Shown: positions 45,994-56,797, counted from the stretch's first letter. The stretch: 64,000 bases of DNA from Sesamum alatum (GCA_034509735.1 JACGWO010000011.1:17087573-17151572); one strand, 5' to 3'. Translations and numbers: made by a program. The notes: generated by a model not told the origin, from the sequence alone.

Positions 45994-46379
45994 TTAAAGT
46001 ACTTATTCCCTGTTTAAAAAAAAAACACGTTTTGTAGATCAATAATATTTCATATATATAGATCAACTTAAAATTTAAAAAAGAAAATTCTATCAATCTT
46101 TTCAAAAAAAATATTCTCATTTGAATAGACTATCAAATAAATTTATAATTATGAACTTACGATCAATTTTTTAAAATTATTTGTAGATAATATATTAATA
46201 TTAACTCAAGCGAAAGATATATAATAGATTTATGTAAATTAAGCACGAACTTCCTTTTAGGATGTATTTTCCTTTCCAAGTTGGTAAAAATAACATTTAT
46301 CAAACATCTAAATTAAATATTAAAAATTTATTAGTTTTAGGGAATTAATATTCTTAAAAAGAAAATAAACAATTCTTAA

Positions 46380-46880
46380 AGAAAAGCATGTATAGGAGTT
46401 GAGGGGTTTTTAATCAAAGTAATTTAGATGAATTAACAGTCAAACTATACATCATTGGAAATATTATGATGTCTAGTTTACAATATTAAATCAATTTTTA
46501 AATTGAATAATTATAATAAACTTGTGATTTAATTAGTACGTAATGCTCATGCCAGTTGGATTAGCAAGTTCAAAGGCGGTAAGGAAAAATTTAAAAACAT
46601 AAACATTGACTGTAATATAGCAAGATATATACTAATGGAAAAAAATTGAGTCTAGTTTATGTAGAAGAAAATGAATATCCAAATTTTATAGAATGAGATA
46701 CTTAAAGATCAATGGAAAGTGCATGAATATTGTTTAATATTTTATCATGAAGTTACAACATTCTCGATTTGTTTATTAAATATATTATAACTTATTATAG
46801 TACACGATAACAAAGTATAAGACTGAACACCTTATTCTCTTAACTAAATCGTTGTGAGGTTAAGGTGGGGGGCAGGGGCT
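46380..46880 (+). repeat. Possible diverged fragment of a Tekay-like LTR
   Basis: Around 46775-46865 the text 'tataacttattatagtacacg', followed by 'gactgaacacc' and 'cgttgtgaggttaaggt', parallels 39755-39840 in the 5' LTR ('cattataacttattataggacacg', 'gattgaacaac', 'cgttgtaagttgaggta'). The alignment is weak elsewhere. If real, the Copia half element sits between two pieces of one Tekay-like element. Confidence 0.35.
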
Positions 46881-47641
46881 GACGACGGGCGAGAGTTGGG
46901 TAGCGGAGGGGGGGGGGTGTGAGGGTGTTTACTTTTTTTAAGGGTTAAATATATTTTACACCCCTAAAATATGTCACCCTCATCAATTATCCCCTAAACT
47001 TCATAAACCTTCACTTACCCTCCCCCCTCCCCCCCTCCTCCCCATCTTTGTGATAATCCTTTAATTTAAATAAAATTGAACAAAAGTACCCTTGACTATT
47101 TAATAATATGATATATTCACTTTAATAACCTCTATAGTAAAATAAATCAATCAATTTGACTTCAAATTTTATACACTTATGATGTTAATAAATAAATATT
47201 GATCGTCACATATTGATAAGATCAATGTTACTAAATTTGGATTTTAAAAAAATTATAAACTTGTGTTTGTGCATTACACTAGATGTAATTTTAAAGATAA
47301 AAATATTGTAAGTGTCGTGGAGCCCGTTGTTTTGGCGTCCAAATGTCAAGTGAAGTAATTTGAGGGTTAATGCGGTATTTTTTTTTCCAAGTAGTAACTC
47401 TATTTCACTCTTCAACATAATCCTAGGAACAACATCTTAGGCCTGTCAATTGGTGGACAATTTCAAGAATCAAATCTATTTTGATAGTTCTTATCCGAAC
47501 CCGTACCTAATATTTTTACATTAGATCCAGACTCGGACAAATTACCTATTGAAATAATTTGTTTGGGGTATGGTGGAGCCTATAACCAAAAATATCCATG
47601 AGTATGGGTATACTTTTTAATAAATATTTATATATCTATAA
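46881..47641. other. Intergenic stretch, no gene seen
   Basis: A poly-G run (46908-46917) and a C-rich stretch (47018-47042) are present. 46938-47000 ('aagggttaaatatatttt..cccc') resembles one arm of the hairpin MITEs, but no partner arm was found. No coding frame is supported. Confidence 0.45.
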
Positions 47642-47903
47642 TCTATAATAATATAAAAAGAAGCCCTCTACACTTACAAACGACAGTTAATGATATCACT
47701 GCACTAATTTTTTATGCCAAAAATGCCCTTCAACTGATAAGATTACTAACTTATTCAAATTTCCAAAATTACATTAATTGAAGATTAGTTTTCTTTTCTT
47801 TCTTTCTTTCTATTTTTTTTAATGTAATGTATTGATTTATAGATTTAAAGCGTGAATAATTATTTATTATATGCATACAGAAACAACGTGCCACAACGAC
47901 TAG
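47642..47903 (+). mobile_element. Short Helitron-like element
   Basis: It begins TCTATAATAATATAAAAAG after an A and ends in 'gtgccacaacgaCTAG' before a T, as expected for insertion between A and T without duplication. Internal sequence (for example 'caactgataagat') is shared with the element at 57064-57351 read on the minus strand. No coding capacity. Confidence 0.6.
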
Positions 47904-48574
47904 TATAAAGAATCTTAGATCCGGGCCATTCGTTTAAAACAAGCAAATCAGACCATTTATTTAGATACAAAATATGAGAAAAAATCGCATGACATAACAA
48001 ATTTCAGGAATTCTTTTGATTCATTGTTAAAATCACGTGGAGGCAAATTGATACTCTCTTTTCATAGGGGGTTATCTGAACAATAACACAAGAAGGTAAA
48101 TTGATTTTTTCCGATTCTCATCTTGAGTGATGCCAAAAACCGGATGTCTATATCACTGTATAGATGATGCAAGGAGTTCCCAATGAGCAACTTTCCTGTT
48201 TCACTCATTGCATTATTTAGTTTTTCGTAGAATAAATAGAAGTTTCACATTAAAGGACTTCTTTTTTTTGGTGATTCACATTAAATTGTTTAAAGGACAT
48301 TATTTAAAGGACATTATTCTTACTTTGAGTTGGCAGATTCTATAAGAAGTTTGTGTTTTCAGCAAAAAACACTGCTATTGATGTAAAAGGAAAATGAATT
48401 TTGTGTTTGTAAGCACAATGATTCCCACATTCATCGTCTAGTTTTTACACGAAGTGCATGTGAAAATAAGTTCATCTTTCATTTATACCTCAACAGTTAA
48501 ACAAGAACTAATCCGTTATCCATACCTCCTTCACAATCTTCGTTTGCGATACAATACGGTACCGCAATGCGAAC

Positions 48575-48789
48575 GGGCTTAAGTACATTTTTGGTCCTAT
48601 AAGTTAGTTATTTTGATATTTTAGTTCTTCATCTATTTAGTATAGCAAATAAGTCGTGTAACTTTCAAATTTTTTGAGATTTTAGTCCTTCAATCATCGG
48701 AGTTTGCAAATATTGCTGGAGAAAAGCATGTGCCTTGCACGTACTTTTTAAATTTTGGGGGCTTTTGTTCCTATTGATCGATTATATGG
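48575..48789. mobile_element. One arm of a hairpin MITE
   Basis: It begins GGGCTTAAGTACATTTTTGG, almost the same as the left end of the MITE in RopGEF intron 2. It runs through 'agtttgcaaatattgctgg' as that element does. The right arm is missing; another MITE starts at 48790. Confidence 0.5.
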
Positions 48790-49136
48790 ACCAAAATTGT
48801 GAAATTTATGTCCCATAACTTATCCCATTTGCAAATTTGGTCCCATTATTTTACAACTCAGCAAATTTATTCCCACAAGTCCAAAATTAACGTTGCAATT
48901 TACGTCTCATCAATACTTTTCATTAAATTTTTAACGGAGGGACCGTTAACTTCAAAAACAAAATTAACGGAGCATGTGTTTGGCGTGTGCACTTTCCGTT
49001 ACAATTGAACGAAAAGTGTTAATGAGACGTAAATTGTAACTCTTTTGGATTTGTGGGACTAAATTTGTTTGGTTGTAAAACAATGAGACCAAAATCACAA
49101 ATAAAATAAATTATGGAACCTAAATTACAATTTCCC
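48790..49136. mobile_element. Hairpin MITE downstream of ABIL
   Basis: The flanks are ATTATATGG (48781-48789) and ATTATATAC (49137-49145), a 7/9 match. The arms are complementary: 'tttatgtcccataactta' versus 'aaattatggaacctaaat', and a central pair around 'cgttgcaatttacgtctcat'. It lies about 135 bp beyond the ABIL stop codon, perhaps in or near the 3' UTR. Confidence 0.6.
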
Positions 49137-49272
49137 ATTATATACCAGAGTTCAAGTTGTCTCTAAATTAGAGTTACAGTTAGAGACAGCCCTCAATACA
49201 GGCCTGATAAATTGAGATGAAAGAACTACCTAAAACTAACTAGAAAATCGACATTTCCAGTCTCCAGAGAAT

Positions 49273-52200
49273 TTATGCAAGAATTTGTTTACCACGCCTG
49301 ATAAGCGATGCTATCTCCTTGTTCTTCATCACTTTCCAATTTATCATGCTACGTTTTACCTTCTGAGCTTCCTGCACCTACAAAATCATTGACAATAACA
49401 AACATGTAACATTGATACGTAGGCGGCAGCATGCTCAAACAACAAGCAAGAATTCGGCCCGACTTAAATATATTTTTGGTCCTGTAATTATTGTATTTTG
49501 ATATTTTTATCCTTTATTTTTCTAGGACTGCAAAAAAGTCCTGTAACTTTTTACATTTTGCAATTTTGGTCTTTTTGGTACTAGATTTTGCAAAAGTAGC
49601 CGTAATAAATCATGTGCGCGTCATGTGGTTCATTTGAATTGGGCTTTTGTTCTGATTGTTCGCTTTTGCCAACATGGACGAAAATTTTAAAAAAAATGAC
49701 GTAGCATATTATTTATTCCGGTACTGGAAGGAGCAAAGTTACGAAATGTCAAAAAGTTACATGACTCTTTGCAACTCCTAAAAAGACAGGATAAAAATTA
49801 TCAAAATCGCGAGGGACACATGATTTATTCTGTCTACTTTTTCAAAATCAGGAAATAAAAGGGCTAAAATCACAAAATATTAAAACATTACTGGACTATT
49901 TTATAATCCTAAAAAGATAAAAAATAAAAATTATCGAAGTGTCAGAATCAGAGTACCAAAAATATATTTAAGCTAATTCGATTTACCTGAAAGTGGAAAG
50001 TTGAGTGCTCGGCTTTTGGTGATATTGATAGGGCGCCGTCATGTGATGGCAGCACTGCAAACAAAAGCGACAGAAACATTTAGACAAACACTTTATCTAC
50101 ATGCTTTTTTTGAAACATTGCCTGGGTTGTCAAGATTTAAGTATACGATGTTTGTAGCGTCTGACTGCATCATCAAGCGTAGCTGAAGCTCCACTGATTT
50201 TTCTCTCTATGTTGTTTGAACACTCGACCAAAACTGGCTTCCAAGTATCAGTGTCTATAAATGGTGGCTTCTTCGCCTCAGACGCATTGCCCTCTTTACC
50301 CGTAGCATCAAAGTGGTTCTCAGCATCCCTGTGCACACTACACGAAATATGTCTTTATGTCACGGTCAATTATGATGATCGAAGGAAAAATTGTAATTTA
50401 CATTCCATAACTTATTTTATTTATAATTTTGGTTTTAGCACTCAACAGATTTAATCCTGTAAGTCTATAAAAATTGTAATTTTGGTCCCATTAACAATTT
50501 TCGTTAAATATTTAAAAACACGTGCTCCATCCAATAAGTATTTAACAAAAATTGTTAACGGGACCAAAGTTGCAATTTTTGTGAACTTATGAAACGCTGA
50601 AACAATAGAACCAAAATCATAAGAATACGTTATCGGATGTAAATTGCAATTTTTCCACGATCAAAAGTGAAAGATCATTTTTCCACATAAGGAGTTATTA
50701 TTCAGATAACCTGCACACCGCACTCATGAATGCTGAATCTTGTAAACCTGATGATGATCGAAACAGCGCGTTAGGAAAGAAACACGAACAACCAACGATT
50801 ATAAACGAAAAGGGAAATTCTAGTTCGAATCCGACTCGGTCAAACTTGAAGTAATCATATGACGAGTGCAATATACTTGTCATGTGATTGGTGTATGAAA
50901 GTGACCAACCAAGTATATCAGACTTGATACATTTGCTTTGTGATTGATTTAGTTCGATCAAACCTAATATGAAGAAGAATTTTCCAAACAATAGTAAACT
51001 GTTATGTACATACGCAGCGATATGTAGCGAGAGTGGAATCTGGAAAAGTGAGTAGTCCAGTGAAGTCTTGGGAGGGCAAGCCTGTGAGAGTGTTGTTGGC
51101 ATGTTCCAATTCTCTTTTCACATCACAGAGTATACATTAGAACATGACAACCATTTATTCGGAATAGCTAATAATAATCATTCGAAAAATAATATTTTTC
51201 GTACTGTAACTTTGAGTATTTTCACTCTTGTTCCCATTGGTTATGACAATCTTACTTTTGGTCCCGTAATTTCTAAAAATTAGTATTTTGATCCCATAAC
51301 ACTTTTCGTTAAATATTTTGACGGGAAAATCGCTTTTTTGGTCTCATATCTTAGGGTCTTTTTTGATTTGATCCCGCTTGTTGCATTTATCTCACATTTA
51401 GTCTCATTTGTTCAATTTTTTCTCAAATTTGGCCCCAAACAACATTTTCTGTCAAATTGCTAACGGAGCCGTCAAGTCTGTTATTGGGGCAAGACTCTGC
51501 CACTGTTAATGGCTCCGTTAACAATTTAACGAAAAATGCTTTTTGGAACCAAACTTGAGGAAAAATTTGAACAAATGGGACTAAATATCAGACAAATGCA
51601 ACAAATGAGACCAAATCAAAAAAAGGTCTTAAGATATAGGACCAAAAATGAAGTTTTTCCTATTTTGACAAAAAATGCCATGTGCTTAGTACATGGCTGT
51701 TAGGATTTTTACACTTTTGACCCCATTTGTTATGAGATTCTTATTTTTTGTCCCATAACTTTTCAAAAAATAACAATTTTGGTCTCATACACTGACGGAC
51801 ACACGTCCGTTTTGGTTAACTATCTTACGAAAATCTGACATAGGAACAAAAGTGTTACTTTTTTATACTTACGTGACGCAAAGTAATAATCCCATAACCA
51901 GTGAGACCAAAAGCGGAAAGGCCCTAAATTACGGTACGAAAATATGCTATTTTCCCTAATAATTCAAAGCAAATAACTAACCTGCTTCAGGGTGTCAATC
52001 TTGTGTTCTGCCTGAGGAACTGAATTGGTCTTAGAAATACTGTATTCAAGAACAGCTGATATGCTTCCTACATGATCAACTAATGTTGCCACAGCTCCGG
52101 ATATGTAGTCCTTTGTGGTTTCCACAATGCTGCATAAGAGAAATTTACATATCCAAAGGCAGAGATAAGTGTTGCTAAATAATACCAAACTCACCTTCTC

Positions 52201-55200
52201 CTCTTTTTTATCTGAAATTGCATCAAATTTCGTAAACTTATTTAGAAGATCTTATATTAAAAATAGGTTTGTAAGTGTTTTAATAAAATAAAATTTGGTA
52301 GTTTATAATTATTATAAGCAATAATAAATTGAGAATTTCTTATTTTTTTCTAAAAAATGTAAGCTATCATTTATAGCTCATTTTGCAGAAGTCTACCAAA
52401 TATTTAATGGCATCTAATAAGGAGGAAATATTTTAAATAATATTAAAAAAATTATGAAAATAGGATTGTTTTAAAAGTTTGGCAAAATTGGGATTTGAAA
52501 TTTCGATTTGTCAGAATTTAGAAAAAAAAAAGTTTGGCAAAAAAGGGGCGGGGGTTGAGTTGACGCATGCATGCATCAAAGTTGGGGTCTGAGACCTTGG
52601 CCTCTGACTTGTGTCGAAACTGGGTTCTCAAACCCCCAGTTCTTAGTGCATCGGTTCACGGGTCTATCTTCATCAGATTCATGAACCGATGGGATGCATG
52701 CATTCCCCCCCCCCCCCCTCCCCCTCCCTTGAGGTTCCTCGTGTAAAACCCTTTATTGGTAGAGAAAAGTTTTTACAAGTTAGAAATTTTTTTGAAAAAC
52801 GCAAGTATAATTGCCCCATCAGTTGAAACGTAAGTACTTACATAAGCCATCCCTCATCGGTTGAAATGTAAGAATTTGTTGTATGTTTTTGCTGGTGGAG
52901 AGAATTTTTTCTAACTTGTAAAAACTTCTCTCCACCAGTAACGAAGGAAGAGCACAACTAGATGCATGCATACAAATTACAATGTGTACCATCAATTCAC
53001 GGGTCTTCAGATGTACTCAAAAAACTGGGGTCTGAGGCCCCGATTCTCACACAAGTCAAAAGCCGAGGTCTAAGACCCCGACTTTGACGTATGCATGCAT
53101 CAACTCAAACCCCCCACCCCCTTTATATATATCTTTTTAAAAATTCTGATAAAATCTGAATTTCAAATCTTGATTTTGCTTATATTTTTTAAAAAAATTT
53201 AGTTACCCTATTTTCATAATTTTTTTAATATTATTTAAATAATTTCCTCTAATAAGCTCCCAGCATTTACTATAAAATATTTTAAGAGACATATAAACTC
53301 ACAGCACCCTATTAGTTTCTATGCATGGCTAGAAGAAAATGGGTTATTTCACAAATCGTAATGAATATTACTTAAACATCATAGTTAATCAATACTATCA
53401 ATGGCAAAAAAACCAATATAAAAACATAAGTTATTGACCACAATTGATAAATATTTTTTCAATAATTTTATCTATATAAGATGAAAGCATTAGTCATGGT
53501 TTATAACTAGTTGTTAAAACAATTGGCATGACTTTTAGTTATAACCAATGTTTAGACCTTATCTACTGCAAAAAATAACCAAATAGTCGTGGCGCAATGA
53601 TAATAGTTACTAATCACTAGGATTTTTTTTTCTTATGGTTATACAAATTAAGCATAAAAAAATATCATATTTCCCGTGATGAATTGAATCGAAAGTCGAT
53701 CGAGTCTATATCTTCAAAGTATTTATTGGTTTCTCTAGCATCATCAATTAATTAATCACCATTTCATTTGCCATATAACATCAACTTAATGAGTCAATGT
53801 GAATATGGAAAAATTGCAAGTTTGGTCTCCTAAATATAGGGAATGGTAATTTTTATCTGTTGGAATCCATTTATGCAATTATGCCTTGCAACTAAAAAAA
53901 GTTACACATTGAGGATAAAACTAGTTGAAATTTGCCATTTTTCCAATAAACATCATGTGACCTGCACCTGACAGGATTAAAATTGTTACATATATACTTA
54001 CAGGAATAAAATTACATGTTTTCCTTATAAATCATTTGCTCAAGTTATCCTTTTTTTTTTTTTCTACGTAATCTTCTCAAAAAATTGAAACACCACGTGG
54101 AAAGCCCCAGTAGCATTTTGGCCTGAGTCCCTAATTTATTTGTGTCACATGCAGGTCACATGGTGTTTTTCTAGCAAAATTGAAATATTTTAGCTAATTT
54201 TGTTCTTAATTTGCAAAGTCTTTTTTAATTATATGGTCTTATTGAAAAAATAAATTCTTAGTGGACCAAAAAAACTCACTCCTCATACTTAATTACAGAA
54301 CTAAAATTTATAATTTTCCCATGTGAATATATATAGTGGTTAATTTACACCCACTCAAAAAATGCGAATTACACTGTCCATCAAAATAGTTTCAAAATTA
54401 AGAAAAAATAGTATTTTTGATCCTATAAGTTAGGCTCTTTTCACTTTAGGCCCGTAATTTATCAAAATTCGCATTTTTGGTCCTCAGCCACTTTTTCGTT
54501 TGTTTTTTTAAGTATTTTTGGCTGGAGGAAAAATTCATTTTTTGTTAGAGAAGAGAGAAATCCCCTTTCCTTGCCCTAATATCCTTCAAATTTTATTTTT
54601 TCCCCTCAAAATAGTTATATTCCCCCGGCCCGCCAAAGTGTTGCCAAGTTGGAAAATGCGCTAATTTTTCTTCCAACCAAAAATACTTAAATGCCACTTA
54701 CCGAGCATGTGGCCGACGCTATTAAAAAACAAACAAAAAAGTGGATGAGGATAAAAAAATGTGAATTTTTGTAAGTTACAAAACCAAAAATGTCAATCTC
54801 ATAACACATGGGATCAAAATTGATACAGGCTTAATTTATGAGACCAAAAATATTATTTTCCCCCAAAGTATCTTACACACCCTTTGATAATTCTCCGTTT
54901 ATAACTAACCTCCATCCATTAGGATTTTAACGGAAAATATTAATGTTAGCAAAAGAAAAATATATAAACTATTTAATTTACCCCTCATTCAGCATTCCCC
55001 TAATAGTATTGTTGTACTAGTAAGGGGTAAATTTAATATATTAAAAGTTAAAAAGATGTAATTGTAATAAAATATTATTCTTGATTGTAATCATTTGATA
55101 AAAAATAGCCATTATGAACGAAAAAAGTAGTCATTCTTTTGTACTTGTTTTACTTCCTACATATAGGTTGACTGTACACCATTGTCGAATCTATTTCAAT

Positions 55201-56797
55201 TGCCAAACAAAAGGGGATCAGTCGTAAATGATGAATTATAGAAGAAAAAACTTGCCATTCAGCATTTTTTATTCAAATCTTAACAAAAGGGGATATGTTG
55301 TAAACAGAGAATTTTCGAAAAGGTGTAAGGATAATTTTGAAACTTTTCTGAAGAAAGTGTAATTCCGCCTTTTTAAAGGAGGTTTAAGTTTCATTAACCC
55401 AATATGTTTATGTGTGTGTTAGTACACATAAATGTGGAGAAATTTCATTTTTCGTCCCAAAATGTAAGGTGGTTTGCAATATTAATCCCATATCTTTTGA
55501 AATAGCAACATTAGTCTTACACTTTAGGAAAACGTTGCAAAGTTAGTCCCATCATTGCAATAGGCAATATTATATTTTTAATCTTGTAACTTTGGGTAGC
55601 TAGCACTTTTGATCCTATAACTTACTTTGTATATACGTTTAGTCCTTTTTATTGATAAATTTAGTCCAACACATTAGTTTTGGTCCTTTTTTGGCAAATT
55701 TAGTCATCTGTTGACAAATTTGGTCCTAGTGACATATATTTTACATGACCAAAAATGAGATCTACTCGAGTGAGAATAGGACCAAAATTGTCAACACATG
55801 ACTAAATTTGCCAAAAAAAGACCAAACGTGAGATGTTCAGGACCAAATTCGTCAAAAAAATGACTAAATGTGTCAATTGAGTAAGTTACAGGACCAAAAG
55901 TGCTAACAACCTATAGTTTACAGGACAAAAAATATAATTTTGTCGTTGCAATATTACTCCCACACTTTAGAAAAATATTGCAAAATTAGTCGCGAATGTT
56001 GGCAATGTGTTCCTAAAGTGTGGAACTAATGTTGATTATTTCAAAAAGTATGAGACTAATATTGTAAACCATCCTATACTCTTGGACCAAATTTGCAATT
56101 GTCTCCATAAATGTGAGAATTCAGGGCAGCATATACAAAATCAAAACCTGAGACATCACAAGTAGGAAAAAATTGCGATTTTGGTCCCAAATTATTCGAT
56201 GATTTGCAATATTAATCCCATGCTTTCTGAAATAGTCAATATCAGCCCCAAACTTCAAGAAAACATTACAAAGTTAGTCCTACCATTAAAAAATTGCAAC
56301 TTTTGGGACAAACTTTGGGACTAATATTGCAACGTTTTGCTAAACTGTGGACTAATTTTGCAACGTTTTCCTAAAGTGTAGGACTAATATTACTATGATG
56401 GGACTAATGTTGACTACTTCAAAAAGTACGGTACTAATACTGCAAACCACCGCACATTTTAGGTATCGAAATTGCAGTTTTCTCTCACAAATAGTTTTAG
56501 CAGCATTTCTGATCATGAAATTCGAACAACCAAGTTCAAGAATGGTAGAGAAAATTAAGGACTTACTGTCTCTTGTCTTGGGAACTCATGAAAGCTGTTT
56601 CCCAATAATCAGCCGCATGATATAGCTGAGAACTCAACTCCCTTAGCTCCTGCAAAACGACTTCAGTTTTAGCATTCTCAAAGAAGCAGACGAACACATG
56701 CATTAATTACTAGCATTTATATGAAAATATGACTAACTTTGAGAGATTTGTGAAACTCCGTTGCATTATCAACCAAGAACTTGCTCTCCTCCTCCAT
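49273..56797 (-). CDS. ABI-like (ABIL) subunit of the SCAR/WAVE complex
   Basis: ABIL proteins are one of five subunits of the plant SCAR/WAVE complex, which activates ARP2/3 and branched actin. Coding exons on the minus strand: 56797-56738, 56649-56567, 52129-51982, 51113-51014, 50747-50711, 50328-50147, 50054-49987 and 49377-49273. All junctions are GT-AG and in phase, giving 260 residues. Residues 21-69 hold the ABI signature (ELRELSSQLYHAADYWE, then TKDYISGAVATLVDHVG). RIGTCQQHSHRLAL and RFHSRYI follow at 98-128, then a Ser/Thr-rich middle. The C-terminus is basic (KRSMINWKVMKNKEIASLI). The ATG is chosen because an in-frame TAA lies upstream with no ATG between. For exon 4 the acceptor at 51114 keeps the frame, whereas the nearer one at 51082 does not. 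Most introns contain MITEs. Confidence 0.85.
49457..49974. mobile_element. Hairpin MITE in ABIL intron 7
   Basis: The left end contains CTTAAATATATTTTTGGTCC; the right end is ACCAAAAATATATTTAAG, an exact inverse over 18 bases. AATTCG occurs on both sides (49451-49456 and 49975-49980), so the duplication is only partly preserved. A tandem partial copy of the right arm is present (49860-49935). Without it, intron 7 would be about 85 bp. Confidence 0.65.
50384..50656. mobile_element. Hairpin MITE in ABIL intron 5
   Basis: The ends are GGAAAAATTGTAATTTACATT and its near-inverse TGTAAATTGCAATTTTTCC. The flanks are ATGATCGAA and ACGATCAAA (7/9). The centre pairs 'taacaattttcgttaaatatt' with 'atttaacaaaaattgttaacg'. 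Removal leaves an intron of about 100 bp. Confidence 0.65.
50812..50985. repeat. Short repeat in ABIL intron 4 (second copy at 60017)
   Basis: It starts GGGAAATTCTAG and ends GAATTTTCC. It contains 'caatcatatg'-like, 'gagtgcaatatacttgtc' and 'gattggtgta' text, and 'tgctttgtgattg', all recurring in the same order at 60017-60195. The two halves are also partly complementary to each other ('gacttgatac', 'gtgattg'). No clean TSD. Probably a small non-autonomous DNA transposon. Removal leaves an intron of about 90 bp. Confidence 0.55.
51184..51956. mobile_element. Hairpin MITE in ABIL intron 3, carrying a second MITE
   Basis: The flanks are TAATCATTC (51175-51183) and TAATAATTC (51957-51965), an 8/9 match. 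The ends are GAAAAATAATATTTTTCGTAC and the inverse GTACGAAAATATGCTATTTT. The element at 51323-51660 is inserted inside it. Without the composite, intron 3 (868 bp) would be about 86 bp. Confidence 0.8.
51323..51660. mobile_element. MITE nested inside the intron-3 MITE, perfect 9-bp TSD
   Basis: TATTTTGAC occurs at 51314-51322 and 51661-51669. The ends are GGGAAAATCGCTTTTTTGGTC and the inverse GACCAAAAATGAAGTTTTTCC. The arms continue with 'tcatatcttag' and 'cttaagatata'. The centre is a GC-richer inverted pair around 'aacggagcc' and 'ggctccgtt'. Confidence 0.85.
52422..53248. mobile_element. Long-TIR element with poly-C core in ABIL intron 2
   Basis: The flanks are CTAATAAG at 52414-52421 and 53249-53256, identical. 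The inverted arms are about 250 bp each: they start GAGGAAATATTTTAAAT on the left and end ATTTAAATAATTTCCT on the right. They share 'gacgcatgcatgcatcaa'-type palindromes and 'ggggtctgag', present in both senses. The centre has a C-run (52706-52718). The 8-bp duplication would suit hAT, but a 9-bp one with one mismatch is equally possible. Confidence 0.75.
53807..54320. mobile_element. Hairpin MITE in ABIL intron 2, perfect 10-bp TSD
   Basis: ATGTGAATAT occurs at 53797-53806 and 54321-54330. The ends are GGAAAAATTGCAAGTTTGG and the inverse AATTTATAATTTTCCC. The inner arms pair 'catcatgtgacctgcacctg' with 'catgcaggtcacatggtg'. Confidence 0.8.
54395..54862. mobile_element. Hairpin MITE in ABIL intron 2
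   Basis: The left arm 'aaaatagtatttttgatcc' and right arm 'gaccaaaaatattatttt' are inverse copies. Further in, 'ccactttttcgtttgttttt' pairs with 'aaacaaacaaaaaagtgg'. I did not find a convincing TSD, so the borders are approximate. The core (54550-54660) is C-rich. Confidence 0.6.
55437..56105. mobile_element. Hairpin MITE in ABIL intron 2, 10-bp TSD, carrying a second MITE
   Basis: CATAAATGTG occurs at 55427-55436 and 56106-56115, identical. The ends are GAGAAATTTCATTTTTCGTCC and the inverse GGACCAAATTTGCAATTGTC, closing with TC. The arms include 'gcaatattaatccca' and 'tgagactaatattg'. The element at 55563-55944 is inserted in its left-centre part. Confidence 0.85.
55563..55944. mobile_element. 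MITE nested in the 55437-56105 element
   Basis: The flanks are ATTGCAATA (55554-55562) and GTTGCAATA (55945-55953), an 8/9 match. The ends are GGCAATATTATATTTTTAATC and the inverse GGACAAAAAATATAATTTTGT, closing with C. The centre pairs 'tagtcctttttattgac'-like text with its complement. Confidence 0.75.
56165..56484. mobile_element. Hairpin MITE in ABIL intron 2, close relative of the 55437 outer element
   Basis: The flanks are TCACAAGTA (56156-56164) and TCACAAATA (56485-56493), an 8/9 match. The ends are GGAAAAAATTGCGATTTTGG and the inverse GCAGTTTTCTC. The arms share 'gatttgcaatattaatccca' with the neighbour at 55437, so the two belong to one subfamily. Confidence 0.75.

Noticed and set aside
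50698..51102. 134-codon minus-strand frame overlapping ABIL exons 4 and 5
   Set aside because: It is in the wrong phase for ABIL exon 4 and runs through an intron containing a repeat; the spliced frame explains the region better.
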